The notes under the pieces were generated by a model. The model did no database searches and was not told the DNA's origin. It worked only from the letters and a program-made list of their open reading frames with translations. A DNA stretch of 64,000 bases from contig JAWHQI010000074.1 of assembly GCA_033032865.1 (NCBI GenBank), forward strand, positions 9,666,501-9,730,500, written 5' to 3'. The translations under genes were made by a program, and so were the position numbers. The first letter of the stretch is position 1; every line of letters starts with the position of its first letter. The stretch is from Dactylorhiza incarnata (Eukaryota; Streptophyta; Magnoliopsida; Asparagales; Orchidaceae). Positions 22,807-34,489 of the stretch are shown here, piece by piece.

Positions 22807-24448
22807 TGTTGGGTTTTGTATCCACAATAACCTTGATTTGTAGAAAGTCAATTTTGAACCAAGAATGAATTGTTTGTGTATTTGATATATTTTTCTAGTA
22901 ATGTTCTTGCAGGTTCACATTGTTAAGTGTAGACCAATGTCAGGTCACAATGGGTCAATAAGCACAGTCTCATGCAATGTAATTCTTCATTGTGTGGGGT
23001 ATGGGGTTGACTCATGTGTGATCTCTCAATTGGGATATACTTTATGATCAAGACATTAAAGATTCAAAGCTTGGAGTGCAGCATTGGTCTAGAGGAAAAG
23101 GAATAAATTTTTTCTTAAGTAAATTTTTCGAGATGTAAAGGTACTTTTTGAGAAGTCCTTCTATGCTCTCGAGAAGTCCTTGTTATTTTTCGAGAAGGGT
23201 TGTCTCTAAGGTCTTTTTCGAGAAAGTTAAAGTTTTCGAGTAGTTGTTTTGATCTCTCGAGAAATCATTGATATCTCGAAAAGTCCTCTTAATTTTCGAG
23301 AAATCTTCTTTTCAGCTGTTTACGAGAAGTTAGTCTCAACGGCGGTTTTCGAGAAATCCTTCCTTCTCTCGAGAAGTATTTCTGTTTTCGAGAAGTCATT
23401 GTTTCTTTCGAAAAGATTTCTCTCTAAAGGTTTTTCTCGAAGTTGATTTGGAGTTCACGAGAAGTTTCGTGTCCTCTCGAGAAGTCTTTAATTTTCTGAG
23501 AAACCTTGTCATAATCTTTGATATTCTCTTCTAAAGCTGTTTTTCGAGAACTAACCGGTTTCTCTCGAGAAGTATTGGATCTCTCGAGAAGTTTGGTTCT
23601 AGCTTTTCTCGTAAACCTTGTTTTTCCTTTTTGACGTCAAGTCTTTTCCGTCAATTTGACGTGACGTCCTTCCTCGTTTTTAAGGTTAATCGTTAGATCT
23701 TCATCTATATAAGAATTACTCCTATGGAAGGACAAAGTAATTATTAGAAGATCAGAGTTCGTATTTTCCAAAAACCTAATCTGATTCAAGATCGTCGTCT
23801 AGTGTCGTGCATCGCCATCGTTGGAGTTCGAACGTGAGTTATCTGATTTCGTCTCCAAGTGGAAGAAAAAGGTCGATCGATCATCGCCTCACTCGTCCTG
23901 TTTTCATTGGATCATTCAAGACCTTAGAAGATCTGATTTGTGCGGATTCGATTCTTCTTCTTCAACTTCAAGCCGAAGCCATTTCCGTCGCAAGAAGGAA
24001 GAAGATCATCATCAAATTATTTAGATCTGATCGTTATTCGTTAAGTATTGTTTCAATCTAAATTTACATTTGATTGTAGGAGAGATTGTTCTCCGAGTTG
24101 TAGGAGAGGTATTCTCCGAGTTGTAAGAGAAGGTTATCTCTGAGTTTATAGGAGTTTCATCTCCGAGTTGTAAGAGTTTTGACTCTGAGGATTGTAGGAT
24201 CGTTCTTGATCCGAGATTTAGTGAAGTAGTCAAGTCTAGCTGTGGTGCTAGATTGGCGAGGCAGGCAAGTGGAGTACCCAAGAACGGGGAACCACTATAA
24301 ATTTCTTGTGTCGTCTGTGATTGTGATTTGCATTCTGTGCGTTCTTTATTTTCAAGATCTTCAATTCCGCAAAAGACGCAGTTATCACCTATTCACCCCC
24401 CCCCCCCCCCCCCCTCTAGGTGATTTTGGTTGGCAACTAGATATTACA
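22807..24448 (+). mobile_element. Solo LTR A (Sirevirus-like), inserted in S1
   Basis: This 1642-bp LTR starts TGTTGGGTTTTG and ends AGATATTACA. The 5-bp duplication AGTGT is at 22802-22806 and 24449-24453, with no internal region, so it is a solo LTR left by LTR-LTR recombination. It aligns with the S1 LTR in reverse orientation. About twenty TTTTCGAGAA or CTCTCGAGAAGT-like words fill 23120-23610. A TATATAAG box is near 23707. A run of 19 C sits just before CTCTAGGTGA near its end (24396-24414). Confidence 0.93.
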
Positions 24449-24453
24449 AGTGT

Positions 24454-26665
24454 TAATATTGTGAGTGGTCGTCCTTGCATTATTAACTAGTGGAATTCTA
24501 GAATTCTTTGGATTAAACCAAAATCCATGGCGAAGTGACCAACTTTGCCACAATACCGACAACCAAATCTGTTGTACCTTCTTTTCCTCTCCTGCTTGAC
24601 TTTTTGAATAGGGGGTCTAGCAGGGGCTACCGACTTGGAGGTAGAAATCTTGTGATTGCAGCAAGCACATGGCTCCTTCTCAAGTGGTTTCGTAGCAACA
24701 TATTTTACTTTTGGTGCTTTCTTTGCTGACTGTCCATGCACGAATGAACCATAGTCCTTCAGGACTATCTCTTCGTAAGGTGCTTTGAAAGCAGTCCTTC
24801 CGAAGTTTCGGGGATGACACCATCCTTGGTTGCCCTTACTTGACTTAACGTGAGTTGGTCTCGTAAGGTGGCCATAAGATGTTTCAAAGTCATATGTGTT
24901 TGTAGGAAAAACTACCTTCTTGAAGGAAGGTTGACTTTGATCAGCCTTACCCTTACCCTTAACGGCTCTTTTCTTAGCATCCTTACTTTTATCGGTCTGA
25001 TAACCGATACCGCTACCCTTCGCAGGAGCTGAAAAGCCATCAATGAGAGGAAGGATGGTCTTTGGTTTAGAAAAGCTTTCCACTTGCTTTCTTTCCACAA
25101 CTAGCTTTCCTTCCTACTAAGTTATGGATTTCTCCTTCTGCTTTAGTAGTTCAGCAGAGCTTTTGAGTTCGTCCTTCAAAAGTTGGACTCCATCTCTGAA
25201 AGGAAGTAATTTTTCAATTTCCTCCCTCAGATTCGATTCCACGGCCTTGAGAGACTCAATCTCTTTTGCCTGGAATTTGACTACCTTGCGGCACTTGTCA
25301 AATCCTTTCAATAGAGCTTTATACTGAACTAGTATAGCTGAGTCTTCCTCGGAGGAATAACCTTCATCCACAATGGAATCCGTCTCAGATTCAGAAAGAG
25401 GTGTATGTGAGTTTACCTTCCCCTCGTAGGGGGTGTCGTAATTTTCCTCGTCGGTCTGATCCATGAGCCCAAAGTAGGCTTCTTCGTCTGAGCTTGACTC
25501 ATCTGAGTCGCTATCGCTCATAGTTTTTTGACTTTTTAGCCAAAAAGCTCTTTTCCTCCTTCTTCTTACTTTTGAAGGATTTCTTGTCTTCCTTTCTTGA
25601 ACCATCTTTCTTCTTGTACGGGCATTCCGCAATCTCATGCCCTGCCTTATTACAGTAGTAACAAACAATGTCAGTCAAAAAATGTTTGTTCGATTTAGTT
25701 TTATATATGTCATTGTTGTGTCCCTTCTTGTGATGTTCACCATCACGTCTTGATCTTCTGTGATCCGATGAGGAGGATTGACCTCTCCTCTGCTTCCTTT
25801 TGTTTAGAAATCTCTTGAATTGCTTGGAGAGTGGGGAGAACTCTCCATCGGACAAGTCTGAGCTTGACAAGCAAGCCATAGACTCATCATCTTCCTCTGA
25901 TGACTGTGTCCTAACTGGTAACATGATCTTACATTTCTTTGACCCTTCGTCCTTCAGAGCTACAGACTTCTCCTTTCCAGAAGTCCTGTTGCCTTCTTCC
26001 TCAGCTTTCCTGATGATGAGCTTCAATTCATAGGAAAGAAGCTTCCCAAATAGAATATGTGGCTCCATAGTAACCAACTTTCTGAATTCCCTGATGGCAA
26101 TAGCCTTGGTATCTCATTCTTTCGTCAGGGATCTCAATAACTTGTCATTCAGTTCACCAACCGTGAATTCCCGATCATAGTTCCTTAGACCATTGACGAT
26201 CTTGAAGAACTTCTCATATGTGTCAGAAATAGAGTCCCTTGGATCTTGCTTGAAGACTTCATATTCTTGATTTAGCAAAGATCTTCGATCATCCCTTACT
26301 TCTCTCGTACCTTCCATCAAGACGACCAGAGAATCCCACCTCTCATTAGCAGATTTGCAGTGGAAGAGATTCTGTAGCAAAGAGTCATCCACAACACTGG
26401 CAATTATATTCTTCGCCTTCTTGTCCAATGCAATAAGAGCAATCTCGTCCTTCGTCAAATCAAGCATCTTCTTGGGAACTTGTACAGCAGGGTTGATTGT
26501 AGATGTCGTCATGGGAACATGAGGACCCTCTTCAACAATCTGGAAGATCCTTTGATTGGCGGCTTCCATGTAATATCTTACTCTTTCCTTCTACATGGGT
26601 AAGTTCTCTTTTGTGCAAACTGGCATCTTCATGGAAGAATCCTTGTTTCTATCCATTCCAGACAT
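24454..26665 (-). pseudogene. S1 gag
   Basis: The ATG at 26665 is followed by a stop in place of an expected Trp codon before KERVRYYMEAA, then the open block 26569-26114. A TGA at 26114-26116 ends that block, and the frame continues as REFRKLVTMEPHILFGKLL. A CCHC knuckle (CYYCNKAGHEIAECP) lies near 25650. A frameshift near 25540 leads into an acidic, coiled-coil-like segment (KEIESLKAVESNLREEIEKL). A second knuckle near 24540 (CRYCGKVGHFAMDF) has F in place of its last Cys. The long gag with two knuckles and a coiled coil fits Sireviruses. Gag would form the virus-like particle. Confidence 0.88.
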
Positions 26666-26729
26666 GGTGTCTTTGAACAACTAGATGGAGGAGTTTGTTC
26701 AAGGTGTTAACCTCTTAATGAACAACCTA

Positions 26730-26741
26730 CCTCTAATACCA
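26730..26741 (-). other. S1 primer binding site
   Basis: The minus strand reads TGGTATTAGAGG, two bases inside the 5' LTR end (26744). It is a tRNA-Met type site with small changes. Confidence 0.8.
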
Positions 26742-26907
26742 ATTGAAAGTATCTAGTTGCTACCTAAATCACCTAGAGGGGGTGAATAAATAAGTTCTAT
26801 GGATTTTAAGCAGAATTAAGATACTGAGAGAAAAGCACACAGAAAACAAAGAGCACACACAAACACAAGGATAGTGGTTCCCCGGTATGGGTACTCCACT
26901 TTCCCGC

Positions 26908-28403
26908 TGTTGGGAATCTTGCCCACATGATTCCTGATTTGAAGAAGTCATCAAGTCAAGAAAACTTCACTTTGTATTTGATTACTTCTCTAGCTTAAAG
27001 TCTCAGGAAATTAAAGAAATGTCGTCGAGAAGAATAGGAGACATCGTGATGAGCAATGCAACCGCCAAGAAGTAGCGTGTTCGTCGATCGCTGAGACTTA
27101 GCAAGATCATCGAACGAAGAATGTCGATCGTCGAATGAAGGATGGCAAGTTCGTCGATCGCGGAATGTTATTCATCGAACGCAGAAGCAAGATCGTCGAA
27201 CGCAGAGAAGACGCAGTATCATCGACTTCACCAAAGTGGTCGTGTCGTCGAGAAAGAACAAACATCGTCGTAAAGAACGCATGTCATCGAGAGAACAATG
27301 TGATCACGACGACATGATGTAAGAAGGATGATCGCGATGACATAGTCAGAGATAGCTTGTCGTTGTAATGATGCAAATATCTTCAAGACAGAATTCAAAT
27401 CTTGCGGATGTGCTGTCAGCAATTAATGCCACCGCCTGATTGTCTAATAATCGCGTGCTCTTAAGGAAAGGAGCGTCTGACACGTAAGGCACTTTTTTAG
27501 AAGACCGTTGGGGACCTCACAGTCTTATAAAAGAGATAATAGATTGCCCTAACAAGAGAGAAAGAAGAAAAAGATCAGAAAGAAAGAAGCTTGCTGTGCA
27601 AGAAAAAGAACGAGAAAAAGAATCCAGCCGCTCTTCAATAGAACAGTATATTCAGCGGAGAAGAAAGAGAACAAGATTCAAGCGTTCTCAAAAGAATCAG
27701 TCATCTTCACTGACTGAGAAGTCGTCGTTCAACATCAGGCAAAAAGTAGAGATTGAAGAAGAACTGCGCTATCAAAGATCTGAATCAGAAGAATCTTCTT
27801 CAATCGTAAGAAGCCAATCATCATCAGGCTAAGTTGCCGATCTTCATCCAGCAGAAGAACGGTTGTATTACTGTAACTTTCTTGTAAGGCTTGCGGGGCA
27901 AATTTGTCTAGCTTGAGGGCTGGAGAGCTGTGAGGCTTGAGGGCCAGGGCAGTGCACTTGCGGGTGTGATCTGTCGAGCTTGCGGGCTCGGGGGCAGTAG
28001 GGGCTTGCGGGCCTAGGTTGTTGGGACTTGCGGGTCCGTGTTGTAGGGCTTGAGGGCCTGAGTGTCGAGCTTGCGGGCTCGGGGGCAGTAGGGGCTTGCG
28101 GGCCTAGGCTGTTAGGACTTGCAGGTCCGAGTTGTAAGGCTTGAGGTCCTGAAGATTTGGCGGCGTTTGCCGAGCCTAGCACACTGCTGGGTAGGCGCAG
28201 AGGGAGAGAGGACTACTTAAGACACCCGGTCTTGAGGAACCTCTATAGATCGTTGTGTGTTTTCTGTGGTTTGTTCTTTACTTTACATATCTATTAATCA
28301 AGAATCAAGAACACCTAAAAGGGGATAATATAATTTGAAAAACCTATTCACCCCCCCCCCCCCCCCCCTCTAGGTGATAAAGTAGACACCCCATAAATAA
28401 CAC
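26908..28403 (+). mobile_element. Solo LTR C (Sirevirus-like), inserted in the S1 LTR
   Basis: This 1496-bp LTR starts TGTTGGGAATCTTGCCCAC and ends ATAAATAACA. The duplication CCCGC is at 26903-26907 and 28404-28408. A TATAAAAG box is near 27524. Its upstream half carries TCGTCGATCG and ATCGTCGAACGCAG words (27060-27230). A 91-bp tandem repeat follows, and a run of 18 C stands just before CTCTAGGTGA (28351-28368). There is no internal region, so it is a solo LTR. Confidence 0.93.
27972..28153 (+). repeat. 91-bp tandem repeat, two copies, in solo LTR C
   Basis: Copies at 27972-28062 and 28063-28153 both begin TGTCGAGCTTGCGGGCTCGG and differ at a handful of bases. Each copy is itself built from shorter GCTTGCGGGCC-like words. 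The open frame over it (27868-28182 minus) is a repeat artefact. Confidence 0.9.
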
Positions 28404-29786
28404 CCGCCTCACCTATCTAGCACGCCCGGCTAGACTAAGCTACTTCACTAATCTCAGATTATAAATAATCTTACAACTCGGAGTATACAACTCCTACAAG
28501 CTCGGAGAACAACCTCTCCTACAAAAAGCTCGGAGAACAAACTCTCCAACAAACTCGGAGAACAAACTCTCCTACAAACTCGATCCTCTAAACTAGGATC
28601 TACAACAACTCGGAAGATAAACTTCCTACAAAATATGTAAAAGAATTAACAAAAACTATAGATTGAAAATCTATCCCTTAGAATATCAAGGAGATTCTAC
28701 TTCTTCAGATCTGAGAAAATAGATCTCTTCTTCTTTGAATGAGATGAAAGCTTGATCTTGAATGGGGAAGAAGAAATCTTTGACTTGAACAACTTGATCT
28801 GAGAATCTATCGAGACAATAAGATCTATAAATCACTTGAATGAATCTTAACACACTGATCTTGTTGAATCGAATCTTGAAGAAGAATCGTGCAGAGAACT
28901 TGTCGGCAATAGATAAAGCTTCTAGCGAGAATGAGAATGGCCGACAGAGCTTACTGTCTTTCTTTTCAAAATTAGCATGATTAGGGATTATTGAAATGTC
29001 CTTTAAGTATTTATAGGTCTTTCTCAAACGGCTATAAACGAGACTTAAGAAACAAGCTCCATGTGTATTGTACATGGAATAAACCCTAGAAAGGAAAAAC
29101 CAGCGACGAATAGAAGAAAATGCGCTCTATCAGCATTCGTCGAGTGCACTCGTAGAATAAAATATTACTCGATGAATTCACTTATGACTCGACCAAAATC
29201 ACTTAGCAAAATGCGTTGAGACGGGAAGAAAGAGGTCTAAGTCCACTCGAGAATTTCACGAGAGCACTCGACGAATTCGTCGAGTGTTCACGAGAAATCG
29301 GCAGACCACTCGACGAATTCATCGAGTGTTCTCGAGTGAACATAACTTTACTCGACGAAAAATACTTGCCAATTTTCTCTGAGACCTCTCGAGTAAATTC
29401 AACGAATAATTAGGTCTTCACGAGTTGTCTCGACGAATTCTTTTAGATTCCTCGAGACCACTCGACGAAAAAGACTTAGACTAATTTCATCCAATTCTGA
29501 ATTCAGCAGTTACTTCAACTTGTCTTCTCCATAGTGTTTGAATATGAAGTACATCCCAATAGAGAGATTTCACATGAGTCAACACCTTGGTCTACACAAT
29601 GAGGGATTACATTGCATTGGCATGTGTTTTATGACTCATTGAAACCTGACATTTGTGTGTACTTAGCAAATAATATCCTGCAAACACACAACTAAGATGC
29701 CACATCAAATACAATATCAATTCATCTTAGTTCAAGGGACACTTCTTCAAATCAAGGTTATTGTGGCTACAATACCCAACAGTGCT

Positions 29787-30318
29787 CAACCTCACAATAC
29801 TCATTAAGACTTATCAGGAGGGTGAGTAGTGCTTGATGGATTTTTACTTGTTATTTATTATTTGCTTTTTAGTTTAGTGACAACTCTGAATTCACTTGTT
29901 TTTGCAAACATAGAAATTTTATTTTATATACCACTTTTCTCTAATCACAAGTGCATGAAAACAAAGAATTTCAAGACAGAATTCAATGTTGTGTAGGTAA
30001 TCTATTTATGCAATTCAATATGATAAGTTCTTAGACTACACAATCATGCAAGAATAGGATTAAAACACATGTAGATTATCAAAAAAAAGTGTAAGTGAGA
30101 TAATCATTATCAAATATAAAACTTTACTCATACTTAGAGGCATGCAAAAATAATTCTACACATGTATTCTACAACCAACTTCATTTCACATTGTAAGATA
30201 ACATTTAAGGCATTATATATTCAAGAACAATGTTATAAAGAAACTTGAAATTAAAATTAAACATTGTAAATAATCTTTATGTAATAAATATAATCGTCCT
30301 TGATTTTAAGCAATTAAG
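29787..30318. other. AT-rich sequence, no gene seen
   Basis: It lies between S1 and solo LTR D. No open frame or recognised domain was found. It is probably part of the target S1 entered, perhaps the 3' region or LTR of S2, but no LTR edge could be set. Confidence 0.4.
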
Positions 30319-30323
30319 CATTT

Positions 30324-31976
30324 TGTTGGGAAAATACCCTTGATTTATCTGAACAAATTATATTCAAGTGATTCCATGTATTAGGAAATATTACCCATTG
30401 TATAGTAAGGGTAATTTGGTCATTAGATGTCTTAGGATGTCTCACTCATCTTAGAGTGTCAAGACTAGGTCAGGATAAGCACAATCTGTGTTGAACTAAT
30501 ACTTGCGTCAAATACAAGTCGACGCAACTTCGACTTAGTGTCGACGCAACTCAGACTAGAAGTCCAAGCAACTAAATCTTTATGTCAAAGTACATCAAGT
30601 CGACGCTACGTCTAATAGGAGTTGACGTAAATAAAGGAGCATGTCAAAGTTATCTTAGAGTCGACCCAACCTTGACTTCAATTCAACGCAGAAGGATGTA
30701 TCTGTCGGATCTATCTAAAGTCGACGCAACATCGACTACAATTCGACGTAGACAATGAAGTTTAAAATGAAGTCTTCAACTCGACGGTTACTTCGATAAG
30801 TAATCGACGTAACGTCGACTTCAAAGTTCAACCAGAGCTTGAAGGAATTCGAAGTTGCTCTTACAAGAACTCGAAGGTGCGTCGATAAGAAGAAAGAATG
30901 AAGTCGACGCAGCATCGAATACAGTCTGAAAAAGGAAACCTTTTTAGCTGTTCCTTTTGCACTCTCTCTCTGAGGGCCCACAGTACTAAAGACTGTTCTA
31001 CAATGGCTTGCTTATTGCCTAGAATGGAGAGGAGCATTCAAGAAGACAGGAAAAGCTTTCTTGGAAAGGATTCAAATAGTTGGCAGACGGGTCGTGAACA
31101 AATGAAGGAAGAGAGATTAATTGTCCAAGCTAATACCTTTTCAGTACAACCCAAAAGAGGAAAGAAATTCAAAATCAAATCATGGACAATAAATAAGAAT
31201 AGAAGAGAGAAAAACAGAAGAAGACTGAACACATTATTCATTCAGCTTGTCGATTAGGGTTTCTTCTTCTTCTTCTTCCTCCTGGAACCCTAAAAGACAA
31301 AAGAACAACAAGTGCTATCTAAGAACAGAGATATAGAAGGCCACTCTTTCATCAACACCACATAGCAGCCATATAGCAAGCAGAAAACATTCAGAAGGAT
31401 CTGAAGACCCTTGCAAATCATCTTAAGCAAGAGTTCATCATTAGCAGATCCATTGAAAGGAAAAATAGAAGCTGAAAGCTTCTACAGAATTCTGATAAAT
31501 AGAATTCTTCTTCTCCATCTTCCTTCTTCTCCCATTCTACTTAACTGTACAGAGTTCTTAGAATCCCTCTTCCAAAGGATTCAGTGGTTCAAGATCTATT
31601 TATCAAAAGATCTGAGTGGTTCAAGATCTCCTACTTATCAAAAGATCTTTGGTTCTTATAGTCTCCTTATCAAAAGACTCAGGCACAGGTTGTGCATTCC
31701 TACCAGGTGGTAGAAGAGAGGACTACCCACGTACATTTTGGGGAACCTCTATAAAATTTTGTGTCTTCTGTGTGTGTCACTTTTCTGTGCTGTCCCATTT
31801 CTTTTACTGATTTCCTGCTTTACTTAACAGCACTTATTTTATTCTGTGTGTGGAATTGTTGAAGCATAATACTTAGTGTTTTATTGTGTTTGCACAAATA
31901 GGATAGAAATAATTTTTAAATCTCTATTCACCCTCCCCCCTCTAGAGTATACTCAGAGGCACACCGTACACTTTCA
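30324..31976 (+). mobile_element. Solo LTR D (Sirevirus-like)
   Basis: This 1653-bp LTR starts TGTTGGGAAAATACCC and ends GTACACTTTCA. The duplication CATTT is at 30319-30323 and 31977-31981. It has a TTC repeat at 31261-31280, the usual CTATTCACCCTCCCCCCTCT block near its end, and about ten GTCGACGCAAC-like words between 30520 and 30910. There is no internal region. Small open frames inside are not genes. Confidence 0.92.
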
Positions 31977-31981
31977 CATTT

Positions 31982-32396
31982 AGCATTTTTTTGTTTTTAA
32001 ATTCTTAGAAACAAAAATAGAAACGAATAATCAAATATAATAAAAGACAAAAAATATACTTTTGTATTTTTGGAATTGTTTTGAAGTTTTATCTTTGATT
32101 TTGATTTTTAAGGACAATATCAAAATTAAAAAAATATGAAACTTTCTGAAACCAGTGAGATTATAGTATAATATAATTTTTTAGAAAGGTAAAAATCAGA
32201 GAGGGATCAAATATATTAAAAATATGGCTAACACCAGCGGTAACAACTACCGCCTGACGATAGTAACCGAACTTTGATATTCAAATAAAACTCATATTTT
32301 TGAGATTTTTTGTCTGAATATAATTTGTCATTATGTGGGATATAGGATACAACAAGAAAATAAGAAAAATAGGAGTGAAATTTTGGATTATACAAT
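31982..32396 (-). other. S2 sequence downstream of pol
   Basis: AT-rich and non-coding, directly after the S2 RNase H stop on the minus strand. It contains a small inverted-repeat segment near 32235-32268 (CAGCGGTAAC and ACTACCGCCTG). The S2 3' LTR edge could not be found. Confidence 0.5.
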
Positions 32397-34489
32397 TTAA
32401 GCCAGAATATCTAACACTCTCAATTCTAATCTAAGCATGTTGAATCTAGCATCGGGGAGAGGTTTGGTAAAGATATCTGCAAGTTGATATTCAGTTCTAA
32501 TAAAATTGATTCTTATATGTTCCTTTTTAATATGATCCCTAATAAAATGATGTCGGACGTCTATATGTTTTGATCTAGAGTGATGTACAGGATTGTTTGT
32601 AAGATCTAAAGTTTGAGTCATCCATTAAACTTGTGCACAACAACTACCTAGTGTGATATATTCGACATCGGTGGTGGAGAGGGCTACAAAATTCTGTTTC
32701 CTACTCGACCAAGATACAATTGAAGGGCCTATAAAATGACATGTGTCACTAGTGCTCTTACGATCTAATGAACATATCGCATAGTCTGAATCAGAAAAAC
32801 CATGTAAAATAAAGGAATCATTATGAGGATACCATAAGCCTAATCTAGATGTACTGAGTAGATATCTAGAATTATGTTTAACCGCTTTTAAATGTGATTC
32901 TTTGGGATTAGCTTGAAATCTAGCACATAAATAAACGACAAACATGATATCGGGTCTAGATGCACTCAAATATAATAATGATCCAATCATTCCACTATAT
33001 AATGTTTGATCAATAGAAATGTCGGCTTCATCTTTTCCTAACTTTTGTGATGCACTCATTGGAGTATTGGCTTGTTTTAGGTTTTCAAATCCAAATCTTT
33101 TGAGAATATCATGAACATATTTAGATTGAGAAATAAAATACCATCATGACTTTGTGTGATTTGAAATCCAAGAAAATATGTGAGTTCTCCTACCAAGCTC
33201 ATTTCAAATTCATTTTTCATCACTAAAACTACTTCATTACACAACTCTTCATTAGTGGCTCCAAAGATAATATCATCTACATAAATTTGCAATATAATCA
33301 AATCATTATTAACATGCTTAATGAAGAGTGTGTTATCCACACTTCTTATAGTGTATCCGTGCTTCAACAAAAATGATGTTAATCTTTCATACCAAGCATG
33401 TGGCGCTTGTTTCAAGCCATAAAGCATTTTTTCCAATTTATACACATGATTAGGAATATTTTCATTAATAAAATTGGGGGGTTGTTTAACATATACTTCT
33501 TCTATTATAATCTCATTTAAAAATGCACTTTTAACATCCATTTGAAATAATTTAAATTTTTTAAAACTCGCAAATGCAAGAAAAATTCTAATTGATTTTA
33601 GGCGAGCAACAGGTGCAAAAGTTTCATCAAAATCTACCCATTCGATTTGAGAATATCCTTGTGCAACTAGTCTAGCTTTATTCCTAGTGATTCTAGAGTC
33701 ACCATCAAATTTATTTTTAAATATCCATTTAACACCTAAAACTGGATGATTAGATGGCCTCTCTACATGATTTCAAACCTTATTACGTTCAAATTGATTT
33801 AAATCTTCATTCATGCCTAAAAACCAAAATTCATCATTTAAAGAGGTTAAAATATTTTTTGGTTCTATTACTGATACAAAACAAAGGTTTGAAAATGACT
33901 CATGTAAAGTAGAATGAATAGTTACCCCTTTTGATGGTTCTCCAATGACAAGCTCCCTTAGATGGTCCTTTGAAAACTGTAGCACACTTGGATGAACATA
34001 TTCTTCTTTTTCTTCTTCTTTTTTCTCCAAGTGATTCATCATCATCATGCTCCAAAGGGGAAAGGGGTTCCTCTTCGTTTCCTGTAGGATTAACATCTAC
34101 ACAAGGAACAAACTCATCAAATATTATATGAATAGACTCATCAACTATTTTAGTTCTTTTGTTATATATTCCATAAGCCTTACTAGTTGAAGAGTATCCA
34201 ATGAAAATTCCCTCATCACATTTTTCATCAAATTTTCCTAATGCATCTCTACTGTTTAAAATAAAACATTTGTAACCAAAACATGAAAATAAGATACATT
34301 AGGTTTCTTTTTAAAATATAGCTCATAAGGTGTTAATTTTATGATTGGGCGAAACTGACATGATTAATAACATAACATGAAGTATTAACAGCTTCTGCCC
34401 AAAATGATCCGGGCAACCCATATTCGGAAAGCATAGTGCGTGCTAGTTCTTGAAGGGTTCTATTTTTCCTCTCCACTACTCCATTTTGT
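32397..34489 (-). pseudogene. S2 (second Sirevirus) pol: integrase end, reverse transcriptase, RNase H
   Basis: The minus strand starts inside integrase (QNGVVERK-like at about 34480), then HPSVLQFSKDHLRELVIGEP and NQFERNKV before RT. RT at 33077-33541 has MDVKSAFLNE, YGLKQAPHAWYERL and YVDDIIFG. RNase H is at 32397-33059 with GLWYPHNDSF, SWSSRKQNFVALST and ADIFTKPLPD. Stops and frameshifts lie near 33550, 33773, 33070 and 32624. The residues are of the Sirevirus clade, but the sequence clearly differs from S1. Confidence 0.87.

Larger units (their letters stand above)
17794..29781 (-). mobile_element. S1: Sirevirus-type Copia element, 3' end cut by LTR X
   Basis: The minus-strand order is 5' LTR (ending at 26744), primer site, large gag with zinc knuckles, protease, integrase, RT, RNase H, then an envelope-like gene, which is the SIRE1/Sirevirus layout. 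Solo LTR C splits the 5' LTR and solo LTR A splits the gag/protease junction. The 3' LTR is not in view because LTR X cuts the element at 17793. The outer edge at 29781 reads CCCAACA, followed by GTGCT. Many stops and frameshifts show it is old and inactive. Confidence 0.9.
26744..29781 (-). repeat. S1 5' LTR, split by solo LTR C
   Basis: The two parts are 26744-26907 and 28409-29781, about 1.54 kb after removing solo LTR C and one copy of its duplication. Joined, they run without a gap alongside LTR A (for example GTGGAGTACCCA after the cut). On the minus strand the LTR starts TGTTGGGTATTG and ends AGATACTTTCA. The part at 29100-29470 is filled with CTCGACGAATTCGTCGAG-like palindromes. The five-C version of the CACCCCC/CTCTAGGTGA block is at about 26770-26785. 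Confidence 0.9.

Noticed and set aside
23120..23610. Repeat-spacer array of TCGAGAA words in LTR A
   Set aside because: Spacing is irregular and the words vary; they lie inside an LTR with clear ends.
27868..28182. Open frame of 104 codons on the minus strand
   Set aside because: It is produced by the 91-bp GC-rich tandem repeat in solo LTR C.
28686..29075. Open frame of 129 codons on the minus strand
   Set aside because: It lies within the S1 LTR and has no recognisable domain.
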